A DNA stretch of 64,000 nucleotides from Magnolia sinica. Lineage: Eukaryota > Streptophyta > Magnoliopsida > Magnoliales > Magnoliaceae. A model generated the notes under the pieces. That model worked only from the letters and a program-made list of their open reading frames with translations, was not told the origin of the DNA and ran no database searches. Position 1 is the stretch's first letter. Each line of letters begins with the position of its first letter. The stretch spans positions 102,155,759 to 102,219,758 of the forward strand of contig NC_080578.1 of assembly GCF_029962835.1 (NCBI RefSeq), read 5' to 3'. Positions 56,181 through 64,000 of this stretch are shown in pieces. A program made the translations under genes and the position numbers.

Positions 56181-56322
56181 CCGAGCTTACTCTTGCTCGG
56201 GTGGTAGACTCTCTAGAGTTTCAACATCCAGTCAAGGGTTCGAGTATCCATAGGTGGTGAAATTCCACTAGTGTGAGTGTGTGGGGTGTGTGTGTGTGTG
56301 TGTGTTAAAAAAAAAAAAAAAA
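56181..56322 (+). mobile_element. tRNA-derived SINE
   Basis: A-box-like ttgctcgggtggtagact at about 56194, B-box-like ggttcgagtatcc at about 56238, then a GT-rich 3' end and a poly-A tail of 17 (56306-56322). Total about 140 bp, the usual size. No target duplication could be read. Confidence 0.65.
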
Positions 56323-56507
56323 GTCAACCTCGGCACAACTCGGCTTGTTTTAGCTAGTGGCCCACCTCAACTCGAGTTCGGCTAGCCCACCTCTACTCAA
56401 GTTTGGCTCAGCTCGGTCCTCGAGCCTGACTTGCCAGGTTGGCTCGATTCGGTCAGCAACTCAGACTACTTTGAGCCAACTTCAAGCCCGAGTTCGAGCA
56501 CCCAAAT

Positions 56508-56580
<73 letters not shown>
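56323..56580. other. Ctcggc-rich segment and (GA)n
   Basis: 56330-56500 repeats words such as aactcggct, ctcgagttcgg and ggctcga, typical of a small DNA transposon with subterminal repeats. (GA)n 56511-56576. Confidence 0.5.
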
Positions 56581-57845
56581 TATCGAGTTATCGGATCAAG
56601 TGCTTGATCTTTGTGAGAAATCCATCTTGTCCATTCGTTTTATCAGATCATGTTAGGGCATGGGCCCAAAATTGAGGTAGATCCAAAACTCAAGTGGGCT
56701 GCATGATAGGAAAAAGTGAGGATTGAATGTCCACCATTGAAACATTCTTCTGACCAAAGAAATTTGGGATCAGGCTGATATTTTTGTGTTTTCAATTCAT
56801 CCCAATAGGAATGATCTTATTAATGGTATGGATGCCATATAAACATCTCAACAGAACCCATGGAGGTTTCAATAGTAGGTATTTCTCTACCAACTTTTTC
56901 TTATTATACAGCCTACTTGAGTTCTGGATCGGACGTGGATTGCGTCCTACCCCCTACCCCCACCTGTCTCTAGCCCCGAACTTGATGTATTTCTACATCC
57001 AAGACGTTTGGTGGGCTGGCCCACCTTGATGTATTTCTACATCCAAGTCGTCCATACCTTTTCTAAGATCATTTTAAGGCATGACCGAAAAAAATGAGGT
57101 AGATCCAACGCTCAAGTGGAGCACACTAAATAATAAGCTTGGTTGCCTTAAATGCATAAAGCATTCATATCTGGCGTGGTCCATTTGAGCGTTGGATCTG
57201 CCTTATTTTTGCAATCATGCATTAAAATGATCTTAGAAAATGGTTGGACGGCTTGGATGTATAGATACATCACGGTGGGCCTGCCCACAGAACTGCCCAT
57301 TCGAGGCTAGAGACGGGCGGGGGTAGGATACAATCCGCATCCTTCTCGATCTGTCTCATTTTTTGGCCCCAACCTTAAAATGATGTAGCAAAATGGATGG
57401 ACAAAGTGGATTTCACAATGGGCATCACCTACCTGAGCATATGTTGCATCTTGTATAACACACCACCAATGCCGATAGTGTGGTAACATGGCAAGGTTTA
57501 GTAGGACCCACCATGATGTATATGTATATCCACACCATCCATCTGCTTTTCCAGATCATTTTAAGGCATGATCGAGCCAGCTCAAGTGGACTACACCATA
57601 GAAAGCAGTGGAACTAAATGATTGCCATTGAAAACTTCTCGGGGTCTTCAAAAGTTTTAGATCAAGTGTATATTTATGTTTTCCCTTCATCCAAGTCTGT
57701 GTGACCTTAATTATGAATAGGTTGGATGGAAAATAAACATCATGGTGGGCACCGATCTTTTAATTTAAGGAGATTTTCTAAGTAATTTTTAATTTAAGGA
57801 GATTTCTAAGTAATGGTGTTTATCTTTATAGCACTTGTAGAGTGG
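56581..57845. repeat. MITE cluster
   Basis: Copies at about 56600-56940, 57010-57300 (with inverse phrases gggtaggatacaatccgc and gattgcgtcctaccc marking inverted ends 56938/57333) and 57480-57760. A 28-base phrase with tttaatttaaggagattt is repeated directly at 57768 and 57788. Confidence 0.6.
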
Positions 57846-57849
57846 TTCA

Positions 57850-59450
57850 TATTCAAGGGCAAGATCATATGGTTCATATCACTCACTTGGCATGCTTGTT
57901 CCTTAATGACACCAATCATAAGGTTATGATTATTCTATCAAGAAGAATATAGTTCATGGTCTTCTTCCCTTAAATGTTGAAACAACCAAGGTTTCAATAT
58001 TTCTAGCATTAAAGATAAATGTGTGTGGAGTCTCTCTTCATATGGAAATTTCACAACTAAGTTAGCATGGGAGTGGTTTGGTGCTCGACAACGCTGGTTT
58101 GGGAGCACTCAGGTTGTAGTGGGAAAAGCTGATATTTCTTTTGATGCAGCGTTATTTGGGGCGCCAGTAGTTGTGCGAAGTTGCTGTGGGGCCCGGTCTT
58201 CTAAGTGTTATGTAGTTGCTAATGCAGGGGCGTTGGAGGTAGATTGATCGGTCAGGCCTGGCATCAGGTCTGGTTGTCGTGGGTGTTGTAGTTGGGACGG
58301 CGTGGATTTTGCTGCTGTAGTGGGCCTGCCCTGTTTTTTTCTACTTTGTTTTGCTAGGTGCGGGCTGGGGCCTGCCCTGTTTTTTGGCTGCCTTCTCAGC
58401 CTCCTTTGGAGTCCTATGGGTGTGCTGGCTGCTGCTGGCTGTCTCCCTTCTCACTGCGGTCGCGCTTCGAGGGCCCTCCAGTTTAGGCTTCTGTTATGCT
58501 TTTCTGTATAGCCAAGTGTAGCTGTCCTATATGATAGGCAGGGCCCGGATCCTTTTTGTTGGGGCCTGCCCGAATGGCTGTAAATTCTAGTTCTTCATTA
58601 ATAAAGATCAGGTGGAAAACGATTTCCACCTTGTTTAAATAAAAAAATTTTTTAAAAAAAGTCAGCATGGGAGTGCACTAGATGCAGCACGAGTGATTGC
58701 ATTAGGCAAAGTGGGTTTGGCATGCTAAACTTCCTTCAAGAATTGAGGTCTTTAGATGGAAGGTCCTGAGTGGCGTGATTCTGGTGGACTCTTATGTGCA
58801 GCAAGTTGAGTACATTTGGCATCCATGTGCTCTTGTTATCCCTCTTTGCGAGGTGGCACTGGTCCGAACACCTCCTTCGAAGACCACGACCATCTCTTCT
58901 CCTCTGGGGAGCCAGCCCAAGTTTGTTGGCATCACTATAACAATGTTTTCAATATCGAATTCATAAGAGATTATCCCTGCAGTGGAATCAATGGTTCAGA
59001 TCAGCCAGGAACTCTTCTTAGTTTTATATCTCATGGGTTTGATCCCCTTTGTTCTTGCCGTGGGAAATTTAGGTTGAGAGGAACAACACTCGTCATGAGA
59101 ATGCTGAAGTTTAATTACACATCCTCTATTATTTTTTGGGTAAACGGATGGTTGGGATCTACTGGTGCCTGCCTTAAACCTGTCCGTGAATGCAATTTAT
59201 CTCAATCCATCACTCTCCAATCCTTAGGCATCCCTAAGATCAATCCCTGGAAGAGAGATGTTAGAATTATCTCTTGGAAAAGGCCTAGGATGGGATAGGT
59301 TAAGTTGAATGTGGATGGTTCATCCAAGGGCAACCTCGGTAGGGGGTTAGCGGGGAAGTATGTAAAAACCAATGTGGTAAATTTCACTTTCATCAAGCTA
59401 TTTTTCTTCATCTATAGTACATTGCTACGAAGAAAGCCAAAAATGAACAG
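57850..59450 (+). pseudogene. LINE 3' part, interrupted by a second LINE piece
   Basis: RT zinc-binding domain text (WSLSSYGNFTTKLAWE at about 58030; then WHAKLPSRIEVFRWKVLSG at about 58720) and RNase H start (KLNVDGSSKGN, about 59300). A stop and several frame changes occur; the RNase H domain decays by 59450. The inserted piece is 58075-58660. Confidence 0.75.
58075..58660 (+). mobile_element. Nested LINE 3' fragment with TSD
   Basis: 586 bp ending in an A-rich tail, preceded by typical L1 3' UTR text (ttaataaagatcaggtgg). The target duplication gttagcatgggagtg (58060-58074) / gtcagcatgggagtg (58661-58675) has one difference. It contains no ORF of interest; an open frame with hydrophobic Cys-rich residues at 58302-58511 is UTR. 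Confidence 0.9.
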
Positions 59451-59454
59451 CATG

Positions 59455-60590
59455 AGATGTGTTCACCGGTTTAGCATTGTCCATCCCAAACTTGATCAGG
59501 GTGGCTCCCTCAAGTGTGTGTGATCTCCAGCTTCCTAAGCACCCTTTTGGCTTTTGATTTTGAGCTTGGTCTCATTTTAACCTCCGGCTTGACTGGATGG
59601 GTCGATTGTATGATTTGACTGAGTGAGCTAACTCAATGAGTTGACTAAGTGAGTTGATTCGATGACTTGGGTACTAAGATTTCTAGGGTTTCAGTCTTTT
59701 TGAATTTGGGCTTACCGGTTAGGATTAGGATTTTAGATAAGAGTTTAGATTAGGAGGTTCCTATATGGGTTTCCATCCAACTTGATCAGCTTGTCAACCT
59801 AAAATGTGGTGTCTACATTATCAAATGGCACCTAAGTCTATCTTACCTTATGAATCGGTTAGATGACAAAATAAATATCACCATGAGCCTAGAAACGTTT
59901 TAACAGTGGTGGTAGACATAATTAATATCCCTATTGTTTCCTGTAGTGTGGTCCACTTAAGCTTGAGATATGCTTCATTTTAAGCTCATGGCCTAAAATT
60001 AGCTGAAAAATGGATATTAGTGTGGATAAAACGCATACATCATGGCGGCCACCACAAAGTCCTAGCTACTAGGGAATGTGGATTGCCTACTAATGTCATC
60101 AGAAGCCAGTAGCTACTGGATGATGTTCTGTGGGGCCCACTATGATCTATGTGTCTTATCTATTTTGTCCATCCATTTTTTTCGGTATAATTTTAAGGTA
60201 TGAGGGAAAAAAAAAAAAATTCATATCTCATGTGGACCACACCTGATGAAACCGTGAAAATTGAACACCCGCCAATAAAAACTTAATGGGACCCACAAAA
60301 CTTTTGAATAAAGCTACTATTTGTGTTTTCCCTTCATCCAACTGATGTGACGTAATCATCAGGTTGGCAAATAAACATTACAGGCGTTAGGAAGTTTTTA
60401 TTAGCGGGCGTTCAGTCACCACTGTTTTGTTGTGGTGCGGTCCACTTGAGATTTGAATCTCTTTCATTTTTGACCTCACGTGCATTATAATGATATGAAA
60501 AAATAAATAGATGATTGATGTGGATAAAACACATATATCATATGGTGGGTCCACAGCACCTATACCTCACTGATGGTAGTGTCAGTACTA
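59455..60590. repeat. Intergenic, MITE-rich, no gene recognised
   Basis: 59560-59760 has gagttgactaagtgagttg-type repeats. 59800-60590 holds two adjacent copies of the common repeat. Confidence 0.5.
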
Positions 60591-60747
60591 TGGGAGTCGA
60601 TTAGATGAGATAGGTAGGTGCGATCCCTGTCTGTGGGGATCACAGTGCTATATGTGCCTTAAATCCACACCGAGTCCAACCAGTTTGAAATCTCATTTTA
60701 GGACATGATCCTAAAAATGAAGCTGACTCAAATCTTAGGTGGATCCT

Positions 60748-61547
60748 TTTTCTTTCTTTTTTTTTTTTTTTGGGAAAACAGATTTCATTTCATGGAAAAG
60801 AGATACAAGCAGCCTATTTCGGGCAGCAGAAGAGCCGGGGACAAAGCCCGAGCTGCCTATCATGTACTATACAGGGAAAGACTGGGAGTCTTTTCTAATG
60901 TATCCTAAATCAGTTTTGTCCAAAATAACCTGCCCCTTGATCAATCTGGGGAGGGAGAAAAGACCATGAAAAAACCTGGAAATCTGCTCGAGCAACCAAT
61001 CTTGGCCAAGCTATCTGTCGGGCTGTTAGCTTCTCTAAGAACACGAAGAATCCGAAAGTTCTCTTGGATAGATAGCCTTTTAATCCTATTCAACCAAGAA
61101 GACCATTTCCAGGAAGGCGAGGAGACTTTGGTAAGACAGCTGACAGCCCAATTTGAATCTGATTCGATGACAATGTTGTGTAATCCAAAAGCCAAGCAGT
61201 ATTTTTTTTTTTGGTTAGTACACACCCACTGTCAGTACACACTTCATGTTAGCCACCCCCACTAGGGAATCGATACCAAGACCTTAGCGTTGAAATAAGT
61301 TTTTTTTAGACCATCATGAACTGCCCGCATCTCAGCCATGTTGTTAGAGGCGACTCCATATCCGCAGGCAAAAGCAAATATCGGGTTTCCGAGGTGATCA
61401 CCGCAGATGCCTCCACCTCTAGCAGGGCCTGGGTTAGCCAGAGACGAGCCATGTACCTTCAACTTGAAGAAGCCCTCTCAAGGCTTGATCCACTTGATTA
61501 TGGAGGAGCGGGCTGGGCAGGGATCGGGCGACTGAGGAGGGAGGAGG
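60748..61547 (-). pseudogene. 5'-truncated LINE with 16-bp TSD
   Basis: Poly-T at its left edge is the LINE tail. RNase H domain: KVHGSSLANPGPARGGGICG at about 61440, NNMAEMRAVHDGL, then LAFGLHNIVIESDS and REANSPTDSLAKIG at about 61000. The duplication ATCTTAGGTGGATCCT is perfect (60732-60747 and 61548-61563). An insertion (61200-61300) splits the RNase H part. Confidence 0.9.
61200..61300 (-). mobile_element. 5'-truncated SINE inside the LINE
   Basis: On the minus strand: tttcaacgctaaggtcttgg, a B-box-like ggtatcgattccc, then gtgggtgtgtactaacc and a poly-A of 12. It interrupts the RNase H frame between LKK and CLAFGL. Edges are approximate. Confidence 0.6.
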
Positions 61548-61879
61548 ATCTTAGGTGGATCCTCACCATCAAAAACTTCATGAATTTCACTGGAATGTTT
61601 ATTTGTCATCTAACCTGTTGATAAGGTCACAAACACTTAGATGAACAGACCACACACATCTCATCTTGTTCCAAAGCTTTTGTGGCACCTCTGTTTCATG
61701 TACTATGACTTCAAGCTACTTTATTTTTTTTATCATACCTAAAATGAGCTTTCAATACGGATGGATGCGTACGTGTCACATACATCACTGTGGTCATCAT
61801 AGTCAGGAGGCCACCTACATAGGTGGATCCGGGTCTCACCTAATCCGCTCCGGTATTCAATCCGGGTCGGCTGCCACCA

Positions 61880-62430
61880 CCCAATCCGCGTGAAGCAAAA
61901 AGAACCTTTCCAAAGGCGACCGCTTCGGTTGATCGGTGGATAAACCGAGGTGGGTGGGATCCCTGACCACTGGCCTACTATGATGTATTTTACTTATATC
62001 CACACCGTTAATATGTTTTGAAAACTCATTTTATGTAATGGTATTATAAATACGGCAGATCTAGATCTCAAGTGGACTATAATATAGAAAATAGTGATAA
62101 TCAACCATTAAAAACTTTCCGTGGCTACAAAAGTTTTGGATCAAGCTGATATTTGTTTGTTTTCTTCTTCCAAGTCTTTGTGACCTTATCAATAGGTTGG
62201 ATGACAAATGAACATTCCAATGATCCCATGAAGTTTTAATGGTGGGGATTCAGTTATTACTGTATGGTCCAACTATGATTTGGATCAACTTCATTTTTGG
62301 TCCACTCCCTAAAATGAGCTTTCAAAATGGATGGACGGCGTGAATGTAAAGAACGTGCATCAAAGCAAGCCCCACAGTTATAGATCCACCGACCTCGTGG
62401 ATCCAAGGATCCACCCAAACCGCGTCATTT
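61880..62430. repeat. MITE copy
   Basis: Left aaccgaggtgggtggga, right inverse of acctcgtggatccaagg-type text; interior of the common type. Ends imperfect, edges approximate. Confidence 0.5.
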
Positions 62431-62439
62431 AAATGGTGC

Positions 62440-62945
62440 ATTCCCTAATCCATCGAGGTGAGTGGGACCCTTGACTGTGGGGCCCACTGTGACTACATCC
62501 ATTCCATCCATTAATATTTAAAGCTTAGATTAGGGCATGATCTAAAAAATGAAGCAAATCCAAATTCCAAATGGATATTAGTACAAGAAACAGTGGTGAC
62601 TGACAATTAAAAAATTCTTGTGGGCCACAAGTACTTTGGATCAAAATAATATTTGTGTGGTCTCTTCATCTAGATGTTTGTTACCTTATCAACGGGTTGG
62701 ATGGGAAATAAACATTACGATAGAATCCATAAAGCTTTTAATGTTAGGGATTAAATAAAAACTACTTCCTATGGTGTGGTCCACCCAATATTTGAGTCAG
62801 CTTCATTTTTGAGATCATGTACTAAAATAATCTTTCAAAATTGTTGGACGGTGTAGATTTAAACCACATGACATGCATCACTGTGAGCCCCAGAGTCAGG
62901 TGTCCCATCCACCCATCCGGTTCTCACCTAATCCGCTCCTCACTT
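62440..62945. repeat. MITE copy with ggattaggtgaga-type end
   Basis: Right end inverse GGAGCGGATTAGGTGAGAAC, left CCTAATCCATCGAGGTGAGT, the same family as 60594-61855. Interior typical. Confidence 0.55.
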
Positions 62946-62959
62946 TAAATATAACGGTT

Positions 62960-63237
62960 TTAGCTACTTTTATTTTAAACGATATGAATATAGCAATAAT
63001 ATCGCGATAATGAGATTTTCAAAATCTCAGCTATATTTGTTAATGTAAGGTGTAAAATTTTCCAATGCGCATCGCGCTGCACCAGAGAATGAAATAATGC
63101 GACCGGTTCAAACGCCGATTCTCTTCCCTTCTGCACGGGCCACCACCTCAGGCACTACCATATAAAGACCCAAAACCCATCTTCCATCATGCCCTGGTAG
63201 AGTGTGATTGTGGAAGTGAAAACGCAACGCAGGGAAA
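62960..63237 (+). promoter_or_regulatory. Promoter and 5' UTR of PMEI-like gene 2
   Basis: TATAAAG at 63161-63167, about 70 bases before the ATG. The upstream block shared with gene 1 begins near 62965. It holds a perfect palindrome GAGATTTTCAAAATCTC (63012-63028) and tatcgcgata; gene 1 keeps both with one or two differences. Confidence 0.7.
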
Positions 63238-63780
63238 ATGTCGAGTCTTCTTTTGAAATTCCTCGTGGTTGTGGTCGTCCTGTTCTCCGTATATCAGTCC
63301 ACCGCTGCCACCCTTCGCCCCGGAAGGGACCAGACCTTGATCCGCAAGACTTGCAAGAAGACCAGGAACTACAACCAATGCGTGAAATCTCTCAAGGACG
63401 ATCGCCGTAGCTACGACGCCACCGATGCGCCCGAGCTTGCGAAGATCGCGATCGAGCATGCACTAGCGAATGCTAACCACCTATATAAACAGACGAATGC
63501 ATTGAGGAAGAAGACGGGATATGACGACAAGACGATCCGAGCAATGGAGACTTGTTCAAAAATATATGGAGAAGCAATCGATTCTCTCATGCAAGCAACA
63601 CAGGCAATCGGAGCCAAGGATTACAAAAGTGCTAATTTATATACTAGTGAAGTAATCGACGCCGCAGACACTTGTAGTCAGGAGTTCCGGGAGTCAGCTC
63701 GGAAAATGCCATTTGCTCGGAGGAATGGAATTCTTAATGACCTCGCAGTTATCGCTTTAGATCTCGTGGCGCATCTTTAG
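63238..63780 (+). CDS. PMEI/invertase-inhibitor domain protein 2
   Basis: 180 residues, paralogue of the protein at 51331. Signal peptide residues 1-24 (LKFLVVVVVLFSVY), then almost directly the inhibitor domain; the Ser/Pro-rich linker of gene 1 is missing (about 17 residues shorter). Cysteines at 39, 48, 106 and 146, with the same 8- and 39-residue spacings as gene 1. The C-terminal half is strongly conserved (YDDKTIRAMETCSKIYGEA; KMPFARRN). More basic than protein 1 around residues 36-57 and 90-92. One exon, intact. Probably the same job (cell-wall or vacuolar enzyme inhibition) with different target preference or expression, which the sequence alone does not settle. Confidence 0.9.
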   Translation: MSSLLLKFLVVVVVLFSVYQSTAATLRPGRDQTLIRKTCKKTRNYNQCVKSLKDDRRSYDATDAPELAKIAIEHALANANHLYKQTNALRKKTGYDDKTIRAMETCSKIYGEAIDSLMQATQAIGAKDYKSANLYTSEVIDAADTCSQEFRESARKMPFARRNGILNDLAVIALDLVAHL

Positions 63781-63789
63781 GGTGGATTT

Positions 63790-63890
63790 TGGTTGCACCA
63801 AATATCATGAATTTTCATGATATTTTTTTATTATTAGTCGGTCCAACTTGATTTACATTTTCATGATATTTGGTGCCACAAAATGCAACC
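63790..63890. repeat. Small hairpin repeat (about 100 bp) in the 3' UTR of PMEI-like gene 2
   Basis: ggttgcaccaaatatcatga and the inverse tcatgatatttggtgcc...gcaacc form a stem of about 20 bp. A tiny MITE or a fold in the 3' UTR. Confidence 0.7.
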
Positions 63891-63946
63891 ATTTTTATTT
63901 TTATTTTTATTAATGCTGTTGTTTATTCTATATATAACATAATACA

Positions 63947-63952
63947 AATAAA
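63947..63952 (+). terminator. Likely poly(A) signal of PMEI-like gene 2
   Basis: AATAAA in acaaataaatctcaagg, in the same setting as gene 1. The gene's 3' flank continues beyond the window. Confidence 0.6.
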
Positions 63953-64000
63953 TCTCAAGGAGAATTTTACATGAACTTTTTATTTTTTTGAAAAATATAA

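Larger units (their letters stand above)
60594..61855. mobile_element. MITE carrying an inserted LINE
   Basis: Left end GGGAGTCGATTAGATGAGAT resembles the inverse of the right end GGAGCGGATTAGGTGAGACC. The MITE body is interrupted from 60748 to 61547 by a LINE. Without it the MITE is about 450 bp. Confidence 0.65.

Noticed and set aside
58302-58511. Cys-rich hydrophobic open frame
   Set aside because: Inside a LINE 3' UTR fragment bounded by a TSD.

Overview
This is eukaryotic nuclear DNA from a plant. It has plant-type NLR, F-box and PMEI/invertase-inhibitor genes, plant L1 LINEs with an RNase H tail, Ty3/gypsy LTR elements and very many MITEs. The commonest interspersed repeat has a core reading roughly GTGGGCCCACCATGATGTATG, then a stretch on plants' 'AAAATGAGGCAGATCC' and a pyrimidine/purine-alternating tail. 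I associate it with woody magnoliids (Magnolia/Liriodendron-like genomes), but that is memory and not a search result. The window is gene-poor. Two host genes look intact, two are broken, and nearly everything else is transposon.

Layout. 1-3.8 kb: intergenic repeats. 3.8-13.4 kb: a Tat-like Ty3/gypsy LTR element on the minus strand (TSD ATAAT, near-identical LTRs). 13.5-16.7 kb: a truncated F-box gene and a CC-NBS-LRR pseudogene, with a Tourist-like MITE between them. 17.0-26.5 kb: a second, older copy of the same LTR family on the plus strand (TSD GTATC), inserted inside a MITE. 26.5-31.4 kb: nested MITEs, a five-copy 167-bp tandem array, an inverted pair of 360-bp units and dinucleotide runs. 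31.4-48.9 kb: LINE remains. One LINE is split by an old chromovirus (35.6-39.8 kb, TSD CCAAT); another lies next to a foldback-like element with 540-bp arms (42.4-44.9 kb). 49-63 kb: dense MITEs, two of them Tourist-like or Mutator-like with target duplications still readable, plus SINEs and two LINE fragments with clear TSDs.

Host genes. Two intronless, apparently intact genes for secreted PMEI/invertase-inhibitor proteins lie in the same orientation 12 kb apart (51331-51924 and 63238-63780). They share promoter and 3' flank, so they are a tandem duplication later pushed apart by transposons. The F-box and NLR genes are fragments.

Within each Tat-like element a second gene runs antisense to gag-pol. 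It has its own TATA box and two small introns at matching positions in both copies. This, the alternating A/B tandem array and the foldback element are the most interesting structures. I found no convincing wholly new system beyond these.
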